Both the position numbers and the translations under genes were made by a program. DNA of 64,000 nt from Globodera rostochiensis (Eukaryota > Nematoda > Chromadorea > Rhabditida > Heteroderidae), in NCBI GenBank assembly GCA_018350325.1, contig JAEVLN010000029.1, forward strand, positions 514,807-578,806. Direction: 5' to 3'. The notes below the pieces were generated by a model. The model was not told the DNA's origin. It did not search any database and saw only the letters and a list, made by a program, of their open reading frames with translations. Of this stretch, positions 21,960 to 34,660 are shown one piece after another. How positions within the stretch are numbered: the first letter of the stretch is position 1; the number at the start of each line of letters is the position of its first letter.

Positions 21960-22915
21960 TGTTTTGACGAGTTAATTACTCTTGTCGTCTGACTCTTTCT
22001 TTTTAGTACACCATTTCTTCAAAAAATAAAATGTTCAAAAAAGTAACTAAAAAATTATTAGATGGGGTGCGTTGATGAGCAAATTACTCTAACCGTCTGA
22101 CTCTCTCTTTTTAGCACACTATTTCTTCAAAAAATAAAATGTTCATAAAGTAACTAAAAAATTATTAGATAGGGTGCGTTGATGAGCAAATTACTCTAAC
22201 CGTCTGACTCTCTCTTTTTAGCACACTATTTCTTCAAAAAATAAAATGTTCAAAAAAGTCACTAAAAAATTAATAGATGGGGTGCGTTGATGAGCAAATT
22301 ACTCTAACCGTCTGACTCTCTCTTTTTAGCACACTATTTCTTCAAAAAATAAAATGTTCATAAAGTAACTAAAAAATTATTAGATAGGGTGCGTTGATGA
22401 GCAAATTACTCTAACCGTCTGACTCTCTCTTTTTAGCACACTATTTCTTCAAAAAATAAAATGTTCAAAAAAGTAACTAAAAAATTATTAGATGGGGTGC
22501 GTTGATGAGCAAATTACTCTAACCGTCTGACTCTCTCTTTTTAGCACACTATTTCTTCAAAAAATAAAATGTTCATAAAGTAACTAAAAAATTATTAGAT
22601 AGGGTGCGTTGATGAGCAAATTACTCTAAACGTCTGACTCTCTCTTTTTAGCACACTATTTCTTCAAAAAATAAAATGTTCAAAAAAGTCACTAAAAAAT
22701 TATTAGATGGGGGTGCGTTGATGACCAAATTACTCTAGTCGTCTGACTCTCTATTTTTTGCACACTATTTCTTCAAAAAATAAAATGTTCAAAAAAGTAA
22801 CTAAAAAATTATTAGATGGGGTGCTTGATGCCCAAATTACTCTAGTCGTCTGACTCTCTCTTTTTAGCACACTATTTTTTCAAAAAATATATGTTCAAAA
22901 AAGTAATTGACAATT
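21960..22915. repeat. Tandem repeat, 107/108-bp monomers in alternating pairs
   Basis: Nine copies of a unit containing GTCTGACTCTCTCTTTTTAG, CACACTATTTCTTCAAAAAA and TTATTAGATGGGGTGCG. Copies 2-7 alternate between a CATAAAGTAAC / AGATAGGG type (107 bp) and a CAAAAAAGT / AGATGGGG type (108 bp), giving a 215-bp dimeric unit. The first copy and the last two are diverged, as expected at array edges. Each unit has an acceptor-like TCTCTCTTTTTAG, but I see no coding. Confidence 0.93.
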
Positions 22916-23529
22916 TTAAACCGTTCAAAAACGGGTTTAAAGGTCAAGCGCGCTAAAATTTCAAGTTATCTATTCATTTTTAGCGCATAAGAAACCCTAT
23001 AAAAATGGTTTTTGGGTCCTTTCCTTTCTGGGCCCTATAATCAACATTTTCCGCAGAAAATGAATGCTCAATTATTTAGCTAACTAAAATTATTTTCGAA
23101 ATTTTTCTGCTATTTTTTTGAAAATGTTTGGAAAACCAACAGGTTTGTTAGTCAGTCTTAAATAAAACCGAACCGTTCTCCGTACCGAAAAATCGGGGTA
23201 ACAGGTACTCGTGGGGCCGATTTTAACCGGTCTTATGCAGCCATAATAGCGACGCAATAATTCCATCAAAAATTTTGGCTCCATTTTATTGAAACCATTC
23301 TTTTCCATTTAACTTCTGTTTAATGTCATTTTAGATAGTTAAATAGATCAATTTCAAAATATAACAAAAATGGAAAAATATGATTGAAGCAGTGAAAAAG
23401 CGTTTAAAACAATGCAATAAATCTGATAGCACAAGACGCGGAGCAACGATATTCGAAAATTTGTTGGAAATGTTTTCGATGAGAAAATTCATAAATGTTG
23501 GATTTGAACTATTCTTTCCAATGTTGCTT

Positions 23530-23770
23530 TCTTTTCTCTCTTTGCCCCAGTTTTATTTTGCTTCCTTCTCTGTTCTCGTCATTTTTCTTTCTCTTCTTCA
23601 TCTTTCTCTGTTCTTAACTTTTTGCTTTCTTTTTCCCCCTCTTTCTCAGCTCTCATAATTTTGTTTTCTCTTTCTCCCCCCCCCCTTTCTCTGCCCTAAC
23701 ATTTCTTTCTCTGCCACAGCTTTATTTTGCTATCACTTCTCTCTATTTCTCTGCTCTCCCATCATGTTTA
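23530..23770. repeat. Pyrimidine-rich low-complexity tract
   Basis: About 240 bp made mostly of CTTTCTCT, TTTCTCTG and C runs (10 C at 23676-23685). The 92-codon ORF at 23380-23658 runs through it and is probably a compositional artefact. Confidence 0.8.
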
Positions 23771-24175
23771 CTTCGCAAAGTTGGCGTCCAGGCCGTAATG
23801 ATCGAAAAAAGGCACACGAGCCGAAAGTGAAGCGTGATTTTACCTTTTCTTCGTTAAGGCATCTAATTTACGCAAATTTAATTTGACTTTTATTTATTAC
23901 TAATTTTGCTAAAACTCCGTAATTTTTAAATCATTTTGTTGTTTCTGTGTAATGCAGCTTAACCCTGGAATTTGTGGTTAGGTAGTACTCTCAAAGCGAC
24001 GAATTTATTCAAATTCCATAAAATTTTTGTTTCAAAAGCGTCATTTCTTAAATTCGTGCCTATCGGAATAATTACTTTATATGGGAACTTTTTATTTTCT
24101 GCTGATGAATTCGTAAATAACAATTTCAGACCATTTTAGAAGAAAAATAGTTTCTACAAATTTGACCAAAAGGGT

Positions 24176-24188
24176 CCCCCCCCCCCCC
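24176..24188. repeat. 13-C homopolymer
   Basis: An uninterrupted run of 13 C. Confidence 0.95.
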
Positions 24189-27045
24189 TATGGTTTTGGC
24201 CAACTTAATTTTCAAGTAACTTCTTTATACTGCTTTTCGACGAGTGATTTGCGGATTCATGCTCAGCTCGACGAGAGGAATCGATTATATATTTTAAAGT
24301 AGCCAAATTTTGTTACGATAATCAATTTAAAAAATACTATTTTGAAGTTTATATTGTGGTGCTTTTTGATATGCCGATTTTAGTGGCTTTTTGGGAATTT
24401 GTGAGCTTTTTAAGGTTGGTGCAAAAAATTAATTAACGCATTTTGATATTATTGCAAATATCAACAAAAACAACCTTTAAAAATAATCGTTTAATGCTAA
24501 ATTATAAAAATCGAAGTGAAAGATTTGAACATGAAAGTAATGTAAACATTAAATGAAATAATAGGTTTATGAATAAAATTATTCTAATTTAAAAAGTTTT
24601 AAATTTGTTCAAGCATTAAAAATGCAAATATACAAATTTGCCGCGAAATTATGGGAAGAATTTGATTGCGGTAGAACAATAGAAATTATTCTAATATTGA
24701 TAGCTGCTAAAATAACTTACAAAATAAATTAAACGTTCAATTGAACAAACTGTTATCAACAGAAGATAAATGAGCAGCAAAAATACCAGTTTTAATCGAC
24801 GCATTCTAAATGAGAAATTTAAAAAAAATGAATAAAATTACAACAATAATTGCTAATAACAATTAAATATTTATGTGGCGCTAGAAAGAAAACATGTGCA
24901 GCTAGAAAGACCATGCGATTATATATTGTTCCGAATTATCTATCAAAACCAGCAATCCAGTTTGAATTCATTTTCTAACAAATATGTTTAAGAAAAAAAT
25001 GTTTAAACATCTAATTTTTCCAATTTTACAATAAATACCGTTTTTGGAAGTCGGTTTAAAACAGACGCCAAAATACAAAATGTTACCAAAGAATAAAAAT
25101 AAGGCCAAACAAAATTACAGACATAAACTTAAAATTAAATATAAATTTAAATAATTATATATTTTAAACAATAACGGTGAAATTTAATTATTATCTAAAT
25201 AATCGACAATAAATATATATAAAAAAACAAAGTAAAAATTAGTAAAAGCGAAATCATCATGATGCTACTTTACAAATCGATAAATAAAATTATTATAAAA
25301 AATAAAAGACGAAATTATTCGTTAATCAACAAAAATTTGGGTGAAATTTGAGTAAAGTAAATGGAAGATGATTTGAGAGTTTTAAAATTAATTATTTCAT
25401 ATATTAACTATCAAATAGCCAAAAAATGATTAAATTAGCTCAAATTAATTCAAACGCAAAATTAACCTAAAAAATAAGTATAATTATTGTACTAGCATTG
25501 GCATTGTTGATAATTACAAGAAAATTGCGAGGATAAAGCAAAACATTGTACTTTTAAAATAATCATTTTTATACTGCCATAACCTTTCTTTAAATTTTAA
25601 TTAACTTTTCTAATGATTTGCCAATATAATTTAATTTAAAATAAATTTTTTTTGTTAAGATTTAACCGTACCAATTTAAAAAGCAAACAATATTATTAAA
25701 ACAATTCTTTCTAAAATATGTATTCATTTCTTATTTTATAATTAAGTCAAGCTAAGCTGATAAACTTATATTAATTCTGATATAAAAATAAATCACAGAA
25801 TAATTTATTTTACAATTCTTTACATTATAAAACAAATAAATTTAATTTCAATTAATAAAAAACAGTCGCAGATTGGTGAAAAATATCAATTTTAAATTAA
25901 AATAAACAAATAATAAAAGTTTTAATCGAAGCAATTTTAAAATGTTCGCAAAAATAAACTATCAATTTAAAATTATTGTAGATAAACAAATGAACAGTTG
26001 TAAAAAAAATTTAAGAGAAAAATTGAACTAATTTGTTTAATCAAAGAGGATGATTTCAAAATTGTTTTTTTTATTATAAATATCAAAAGACGGTTAATAT
26101 AAAATCAACAAATTAAGTATGAGGCGATTTATTTGTTTAAAATCGGATTATTTTTTCTCGCTTACAACTGTAAAATGGATAATTTAAAATTGAAATAATC
26201 TAACCGCCAGAAGACAGGCGCATGCTACAGCCAACAATTGTTCAAATTAAGAATAAAACGATTAAATTATAAACATTTAATTGCGGTTTATGTCTATTAT
26301 ATAAAAGTATGCTTCGCATTCCAATAAATACATTTAAAAACCCTTTGAATTAAAAAATATAATTAAATTTATATTTATTTTTTAAGATATAATTTTTACA
26401 CTGAAAAAAGAAAAATCGCTCTTCTTTTTTTAGTGTTTACAATATCACGGTTTAATTATGTGTCAAAATGCAAAAGGAAATTTATTTTTCCTAATGAATT
26501 TTGATAATAAAAATTCCACTTTTATTTATCAACAACGCAGGAAGGTATTGAGAATCCAACATTGGGTTTCAAGACAAGTCAATAAATTATAAAGAAACAA
26601 TTTTTTTATCAAAATAAAATCAATTCTATCATCTGTTAAAAATAAAATAGTAATCATATACTAAAGTGTTTGTCTTTTTTGCCGTAGAGAAAAATCAAGT
26701 GAAAAATGCAAATTCTTTTTAATCACATTAAAGAAAAAAACTTTACATTTAATTTCCGGATAAGAATATCTGGTTCAACAAGACTGGAAGTGCAATAAAA
26801 TGATTCCTTACGGACTAAAAACATTGTGCTAATTAAATCAAAAATTTTAACGAATATAAAACTGAGCTCTAAGTATGAAATTATCAAATGACAATTATTT
26901 AATAAATAAATGCTCAAAAACCAATGAAAAAAATAATTTAATAAATTTAAAAAAAAAATCAATTTTCAAAAGAGCTTATTTTAAAACAGCTAACAATGTT
27001 AATCAAAAAAAAAATGATAACCAAAAAACTAAATAAAGTTTCATA

Positions 27046-27264
27046 GTGTTTTGGATTCTATCGACGGTCAGCGGCATTTTCATAGTAGTCGGAGTCGGCG
27101 GCCTGCTGTTGTGGTTGTGGCGAAAGCGAGGTTCTCAAAGAAAAACAATTTTACTTTTTGTTCTCGTTCAATGCTTTTTTTCTGTGGGTACACGGGACAA
27201 GCTGATTGTGGAGCTGGAGAGCGTTCAAATTGCCAGACAAATGCGAATAAACATTCTTTATTGA
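27046..27264 (+). CDS. Uncertain ORF with a membrane-span-like segment
   Basis: A 72-codon frame contains GIFIVVGVGGLLLWLWRKRG, which looks like a single membrane span with a basic stop-transfer, followed by a polar stretch (TRDKLIVELESVQIARQMR). Three overlapping frames, including minus 27304-27080, are also open. The flanking block favours minus-strand genes, so this may be coincidental. Confidence 0.22.
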   Translation: MFWILSTVSGIFIVVGVGGLLLWLWRKRGSQRKTILLFVLVQCFFSVGTRDKLIVELESVQIARQMRINILY

Positions 27265-28114
27265 TTTTGATTCGGTGTTGTCCATTTTTTTGAAAATATC
27301 CCATCCTCTCCTCCCCCTCGCCGTACTCAAAAATTTACTTCTTGCTTTAAACATTAGAAAGCTAATAAATATGTCATAAAAAATATATTAACCATATTTC
27401 TTCAGCATATTAAGTGTATTAAATCAAAATATTTAAAGGATTTAATAAAAATGTTTGTGTTCCGGACATCAATGGAAGCGACGCTCAAGTAGATCGAATG
27501 AGGAAATAGGATATTTTGCTTTTATATATATGTTAAAAAATAATTAATTATTATAATCCAAATAGCATTTTGTTTTTGTAGCCACCCTGATAATATGTAA
27601 ATTGATTTAAATTCAAACAATGAATGACAAAAAAAAATAGCAATTATTATTAATAAAATAGTATCACCTTTAGTTGTATATTCAAATTAATAATAGATAA
27701 ATTGGTCCAAATTATACGAGTTTTAATTTTATAAGTAAAATTTACTTTAAATTTTAAAAATAAAAAAATTAATTAGTTATAAAAAATATTTACATAGATT
27801 CTAAATTTTGTTAACATTTGAATATCAATTAATATTTCAGATATTTAAACAACTTACATATTTATATCATTTTAAATATGATTAAAATGCAAAAAAATGA
27901 TAAACACAGTTAGATGAAATTTAAATCGAAAAATTAATTAAAAGTTATTTTATTTGTAAGTTAAAAATCATTTTTTTAGCCTACAGGTTTAGTTTCCTTG
28001 TCCAAAACAGTCAAAAGCACTTCCATGGCGCGTCGGAAAGAAACACTAAGATCCGCTCGAGGACTAAATGCAATATAAAAATTCCACGATTTCTGCTCTT
28101 TTTACTGATTTTTT

Positions 28115-28405
28115 ATGGCGCCTCTAGCAACCATACCAAAAACTGACAATCGCTCACTAATTGTCCACGAATTTTCTCTGGGACAAAAACCAGCCCCTGG
28201 CTCTGCAAAGATTAGTCAATCGAAGGGCCCGGGAGTTGTCTCGCAGCGCACGGTAAAGTGGAGGCGCGCAAAAATTCCGTTATGGCCATGAGAACGTCAA
28301 GATCAGCTGCGGCCCCGGAGGCCGTTGCCCGCTTTTGAGGGCTCCTATCTCGGGGAATTTGAGCTTAATCAGCCCCAGTTTAATGCTTTTGGAAGCTTAA
28401 ACAAT
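28115..28405 (+). pseudogene. Degenerate mariner-like transposase fragment
   Basis: A 58-codon frame from ATG at 28115 contains IVHEFSLGQKPA and VVSQRTVKW, spaced like the N-terminal DNA-binding part of mariner transposases. It ends at TGA (28289-28291). In shifted frames just downstream come KFRYGHENV and then QDQLRPRRP, which match the usual WF.KFR.G......PR.GRP continuation. The reading frame is therefore broken at least twice. No catalytic DDE/D region or terminal repeats are visible. Confidence 0.55.
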
Positions 28406-29004
28406 GCTTATCAAGTCTGCAAAAATTAAAGAATTTTGGTTGAGCTAAAAATTTTCTAAGGCATTTTGAACCTTATTGCGAAAAATTGTCCCTAAAAAGG
28501 GCCATTTATGCCCTAAAATTTCTGCTGGAGCAAAATTGGAGTTCATAAAAAAATTAATGGGTGGAGCAATAAACCTCAAATTTTGCAAGAGGCTTTTCCC
28601 ATCTATGTTCTCGCTACCCAAAACTTGAAATTACGGTAATCTTATACTGTAAAAGAAAAATTGATTCTCAAACAGAATAGGTTAAAAAAAAAACACATTT
28701 AGTTTTTGGCCCATAGCTCAGCTCCATTCAAAAGACAGGGGACAAAAATATATCCAGAAAAAAGGCAACATTTTATAGATCATAAAGGTGGATATTTCAA
28801 ATCATGATAATATTTTGTTGAATTTAAAAAAATAAATTTCCTTCAAAAAAATTTTGCGACAGAACTTAGTTAACACCCTAAGTAAAAGACAAATTCTAAA
28901 AAAACAAATAAAAATTATGAAAAAAAATCAGATTACTAATTTGTTAAGAGATTTTCAAACAAAATTAAAAAATACGGTACTTTTTTGAAGTTTTTACGAA
29001 AGCG

Positions 29005-29036
29005 AAGGCCGGGCGGTGTCGACAGCGCCGTCGGGA
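29005..29036. repeat. Small GC-rich dispersed repeat
   Basis: GGCGGTGTCGACAGCGCCG followed by TCGGGAAAA matches the region at about 62452-62482 (CGGCGGTGCCGACAGGCGCT, GCCGGGAAAA). One copy lies in the AT-rich block and one in the right-hand nest. Confidence 0.6.
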
Positions 29037-30407
29037 AAAAATTTATAGATTTTGACAAAATCAGTTATTAAAATTTGTCCAAAAATTACTAATTTTGCGA
29101 AGCAAAAGGACGCCCCTATGGTTTCTTCTCAAAAAACATTTCGGGGGGGGGCTGCCTCCCGGTCCCCCTTCATACGCATTTTTTCTTACTCAAAAAGGGC
29201 ACTATCTATAGATTGTTAAAAAGTAATAAATTAAAATTATCAAATTGAATAACATGGAAAGAGTTCATCTTCAACTTCTTTAATTGAATTCAAAACCTGA
29301 ATTAATATGTAAATACTTAAAATTTTGAATATTGCTAGTAATCCTTCCGGCGGCCAAAGTTTTGCTCGGAAGGCATAATGCTGTGGTTTTCGTATTGAAA
29401 AGTGTAAAAAAAGCCAATTTCAATTTAAAATTTGTAATACATTAAAATTCAAACCAATAATTTAAAAAAGTTCAAGGCCATTAAGAAAAATTCTAAACAA
29501 ATTAAAAAATACAAAACAAGTTTTATGTTTCATTGAATTTTAATAATTATAAATTTAAAACTAAAATAATCCATCTTCAATTTGCGTGTATTATGTAAAT
29601 AATTCCAATGTGAAGAATACTTTTTGTCATCCAATTGAACGTCATACGATCGGTTATACTGAATTAAGACTATATTTGCAATATTCTAATATTTATGATT
29701 AAATAATATGTTGAAAGTTTGCGCCAAAATTATTGGAAACAAATCAAAAAAATAAGACAAAAAACATACTTTTGTCTGTAATAATTAAATGTATATTTAC
29801 TATGTTAAATATGAGCATATCGGATAAAATTTTAAATATGCTGATTATATGTTGCAACTATATTTATACAAATTAAAATCAAAATAAATAATCCAAAACA
29901 AAAACTCAAGTTAAGTTTTGTTATAATTAGAAAGCAGAAAATATTGATCAAGCAATAATATTATTATCACAAAGCAACTAAAAAAATGAATCAAATTTGA
30001 TTTTTTTATAAATTGTTTATCAACAGTAATGTCAAAAAAGCTGAGTTATTGAAAAAAGAACAATGCAAAAAATTTAACGGGAGTACACAAAAAGTTGCAA
30101 ATTTAAAAATACTTATTAAATAAAACCAAAGTAGCCAGAATTTAAATCAACTGTTTTCCTACCTTTTTTGGCATTTTTAAAAAATTTTCAAAAAATATTT
30201 ATATAGAGTACTTTTTTGATGACAAGCTGCGTCAGCTAATGGGGGAAAGATTACCAGACGCAGATTTTTGGATTATACATTTAAAACAAATTATCCTGGC
30301 GAAATTTAACAAAATTTAAAAAAAATAACACAAATCACCCACTAAAATAGATGTTTAAAAAAAACACGCAATTTTTGATAGCCACTTTTTCTCAACTTCG
30401 TTATGTC

Positions 30408-30660
30408 CTCCACCCCTCGGCCGGTCGCGTCCATTCGCCCACAGAACAAGAGCATCGAATGAAACGAGAGAGTAAAGAAAGGAGAGAGAGAGGAAAATGT
30501 CTGTTTCTCTATTGCCCTCTCTTTTCTCTCTCTTTCTCTGGTGCGCTTGTGAGTCTTCGTTCTCTTCCAATCAATAGAATATGATGCTGATTTGTGTGTG
30601 TCATTTTTGGTTGACGTTCGCCATTTATTCGTTCATTTTTCATTCATTTTGTGAAAAGTT
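30408..30660. repeat. Dispersed GA/CT-containing repeat, copy 1 of 3
   Basis: It starts in CCACCCCTCGGCCGGTCG, passes a GA-rich tract and then a CT-rich tract (potential intrastrand stem), and ends near GTTCATTTTTCATTC. Copies lie at 31567-31805 (same strand) and 53860-54056 (opposite strand). Confidence 0.8.
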
Positions 30661-31566
30661 TGGTGGGCGTTCATCCATCCATTTTCCTTCACTGAAAAGG
30701 ACATTCTTTGAGGTGTAAGCCGAGATGACACTTAAAAAATCCCTCCCACATACTTTCGAGACAACACTTCACATGAAAATCAATCTCTACAATTTTTTTA
30801 ATTTTAATAAATGATGTGAACCACATTGATCGATCCGAATTCTTTTGAAGATTATTTACCAACAAAATAATAAAATCATTTATGTAAAAAATATAATTAA
30901 AAACTGATTTTGGATAAAATTCATGTCACAATTGTTTTTAAATAAGGATGATTTGGCAAAAAAATTGAAGTTATGTCATTCATTCTCCATATACATTGCA
31001 GGGGACCCATTGATATGCCGATGAGACAACGCAATGTCAAAATCATATTGATAAATTAATGCAGTCCAAAAGAAGTTACAAAAAATAATAAATAAATTAG
31101 TTTAAAACAATATAAATTTAAACAAATATGATAAAATTACTTAATTATATAATAAAAGTAAAACCGGAACGTCGTAAATATGTTTAAATATCTAAATGGA
31201 TTGTGAGGGGAAACATGCAACAACGACGTGTTTAGGACAACAACCAAAGGCAAAAATATCGAAGTGGAATTAAAATATAAAAATCAAAATATTTACTTAG
31301 GTAGGTATATAATTCAGTAATGAAAGGATTGCATAAAGGGACCAATTTGTGAAAATTAACGACTAAAATGTGTCCAACTAAATTTAAAACCAAATAAATT
31401 GGAGTATTAAGTTAACTTTTTTAAATTTAAAATATACTAAATAAAATTAAAAAAGTAATGCATTTTTTTTAAACATATTGAATAGCAATATTTATGCAAA
31501 TAGCACTAAATAACGGAATAAACGTTTAAAAATATATACTTATGCTTTTCTGAATGTTTAGAAAAT

Positions 31567-31805
31567 AACCCACCCCCCCCCCCCCCCGCCGGTCGAGTCA
31601 ATTTGTGCTACAGAACAAAAGTATAGAATATGGAGAGATAGAAACATGTCTGCTTCTCTATTTCCCACTCTTTTTCTCTCTTTCTCTGATACGCTTTATA
31701 TAAGTCTGAGCTGCCTACGCCACTCAATAAAATGTGATGCCGGACGTCATTTTACGTGCCTTTTTCGCCATTCATTCGTTCATTATTCGACCATTTTTTT
31801 GTGCG
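31567..31805. repeat. Dispersed GA/CT-containing repeat, copy 2 of 3
   Basis: It begins with a 15-C run (31573-31587) and GCCGGTCG, and shares CTATTTCCCACTCTTTTTCT and TTCGCCATTCATTCGTTCAT with the other copies. Confidence 0.8.
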
Positions 31806-31914
31806 TTTGTTAGCGTGATTTGTTTTTGACTTTGATTACATGATTTGTGTTTTTATTTATACGATTATTCGTTTTGTCCTAGTAAAATTTGGAATATTTA
31901 AATAATACGAGGCG

Positions 31915-32896
31915 TTAGTATTATTTGAACATCTTCACAAAACCTTGAAATTTTAGTTAGTAACCGAAAAATTCAAGATGTAGCCTATATTTGAAAGATT
32001 ACAATTCATATTGCAAACGTACGATATATGAATTAACGGCAGAAATCTTTTTAAGTTTAGTAGTGTTTAATACAGAGTAATAACGTTTAATTTAAATATA
32101 AATATAATGATAAACATAAACATAAAGAAAATTTTAGAAAAAAAATATAATTATTTAATGGACAAAAAGAATGCAAAAAAAGAGAAAGGCTATGTATAGC
32201 CCGTCCTTTACGTAAAACAATGCAGCCGCAATTTTTTAAGCGTTTTATAAAATTCAGCAAAAAAATAAAAAGAAACTATTACTTCATATTAATTTTTAAA
32301 TTAAAAAAAGTACCAATGCAAATAAGTTTAAAAGTTATTAATAATTTTGGGCTATTCCGGAACTTATGTTTTAGCCCATTCCAATGGTCTCAGTTGATTG
32401 ATCGGCGAACACAGCGTTGTACCTTTATGTCCAAATATAATATGTAAAGTAACAATCCATAGATATAACATGCTATAAATTACATATTTTGCTTTTTAAT
32501 TGAGATTAAAAACTTAATGGCATTCGTTTGAAATAAAATTCTATTAAAAAAAATAAATTAATTTAAAAAATGAAACAAATTTTACAAATGTCGAAGCATG
32601 GTACAAACGTCCATGCTGAGTGACAAGGAGTTTAAAGTCAAAAAGGCAAATTAACATGAATAAAAGAATATTTATCGGATGATATACCCAATTTGGCCTA
32701 AATATTTCGCCTCTTATAACAATATGTAAGAAATATTTTATTAACTTTCTTAAAATAGTTAAGCATAAATTTTACTATAATAAAAATTGCATAAAATTTT
32801 TTAAATTAGTGTTTCTTGATGAAATCATTAGTGATGTAAAACGACTAAAATAGATTTATAAAACATAAACGAAAGAGACGGAATTCGTGATTCGCA
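31915..32896 (-). repeat. Inverted gene duplication, arm B
   Basis: This segment is the reverse complement partner of 15020-15985. It keeps the 38-nt intron and the 49-nt exon almost unchanged. It differs by indels in the next exon (+2 nt), a changed splice acceptor (AG to TG) before the TLNSLSLSMDVCT exon, and a replaced stretch around 32370-32560. Confidence 0.88.
32314..32362 (-). CDS. Candidate exon in arm B, synonymous to arm A
   Basis: The minus strand reads FRNSPKLLITFKLICI between an acceptor ending CATAAG and the donor G|GTACTT. Compared with arm A the only two differences fall in third positions and are silent. The downstream exon has a 2-nt length change, so the copy may be diverging or dying. 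Confidence 0.4.
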
Positions 32897-34264
32897 AAAT
32901 TCTACGTTGAGTAAATGCTACGTTGATAATTGATCAATTTGAAATTTTTCCGTTTTATAATTATATGTATTGTGATAAAATCTGCAAGCATCGATTGATA
33001 TAACTGAAAAGATATAATTAATACCTAAAATGTGTAATTATAAAATTGATTTAGAAAAAAATGCCTTTCGTTTTATAATAAACTTTTATATAATTTGAAT
33101 AAATTACTTCTGAGATTAAATTTCATCCTACGTGACGATTAGTGCATCTACAAAGCTAACTCGTTAAATTTTATTAGTGAATTGCAATTCTCAATAAACA
33201 AATTGTTAAGTTGATCTTCATGATGAGATGGGTAAAGAAAGCAATAATGGCGATTAATGACAAAATTTTTTTTTAAATTTTTCAAATAAATATTCAAAAC
33301 AAAAATACCTATTTTCGGTGCAGACAATGGGTGCAGCTTTATAATGTGCAATTGACAAAATAATTTGAGGGCAATTTGCAAGAAGAAAAATATTATTAAA
33401 TTACAAATTAAGCAAAAATAGAATAAGTTATGGATTGGTCAAATAAATAACTAAATCCATTTATAAAAAGTGCAAACCAAAATAAAAATATACATTTTAT
33501 AAAATTGAAACAAAAATCAATTGTTCAAAGTACAGCTTTCAAACGTCTCTAAAGTAAAGTATGTCAGCAAAAAAATAAGAAAAATATTTTTAATATAAAA
33601 AGAAAACCTTAATTTAAAATTTGTTTAATGGCCTTATACATCAATGATAATACTTTCATTTTTTCTGTTCTTCCGCGGAGATAAAGAACACCCAACAAAA
33701 TATTGCAAGTCATATAATAAATTAAAAAAAAAAAGAAAGAAATTAAATATCTTCTTGCGAAAAATGAATTCCATAGAAGCACCTTGTAAAAAATCTCAAC
33801 TGTTAAAGCCGTATCAAATTAAAAAATAATGAACTTGCTACACTATTTAATTAATCAGAAAAAAGTACCAGTTAATTCCTAAGCAGAGGAACAAAATTGG
33901 AAAGACAAATTTGCGGAATATTTAGACTGAAATTTTTTTTATTAATATCTATTAAACTTAAAATTTTTTTAGGGTTGTGTATATTGTAGAAAGGGTAGGT
34001 GCCGCTTGTAAAAAAAATAATTTAAAAATTAACGACCAACTAAATCAAAAAACATTATTCAAAAAAGTGTCAAGAATTGAAAATATTTAAATGGCCAAAT
34101 GACAAAGAACAATTATTAGACTTGTCAGAGGGCAAGTTAAAAAGACCTTCCAAAGTAATATTAATTTAATTTCATAATTTCAAAAAAAAACTGTTGAGAA
34201 CAGGGGATTCGAAAAAGGACATACGAATTTCTGATCAAAGTCCGTCCGATCAAATAGAAAAAGT

Positions 34265-34660
34265 GCATTACTTGATTTATGACCACAATTTAAAATGGCC
34301 CAAATCCCCCTCCCTTTGATTTATGTGTCTCATGCCCGCCCAATCTCCGTCCAATTGTCGAAAATATTTGTGCATTAGGCAACAATTTTCCCAATGAGTA
34401 AACAAATTAAGCCGAACGCCCCTCCCCAAAAAACATTTAATATAAATACCCAATTGAGAGGCGATCGGCACCTCCACCACCTCCTCCTCCATTACCAGTT
34501 CATCTCCCATATTTCTCACCCAAACATTTACTCGAATAAATTGGACCGAAACTTCGACTATTTCGCGTCACTGAACAGTTTCCGGAGGTCAAATTGTTCA
34601 AAACTGAAATATTGCACCAAATTAACAATCCCGCGTTTTAACAAAATTTTAATGTATAAC
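34265..34660. other. Moderate-GC segment with TATA-like box
   Basis: A 400-bp patch richer in C than its surroundings contains ATATAAATACCC near 34440, followed by a CACCTCCACCACCTCCTCC tract. Both strands have ORFs of 80-113 codons. It could be a promoter/5' region or a gene relic; I cannot choose. Confidence 0.25.

Noticed and set aside
23380..23658. 92-codon + ORF over the pyrimidine-rich tract
   Set aside because: The open frame is explained by CT-rich low complexity, which lacks stop codons.
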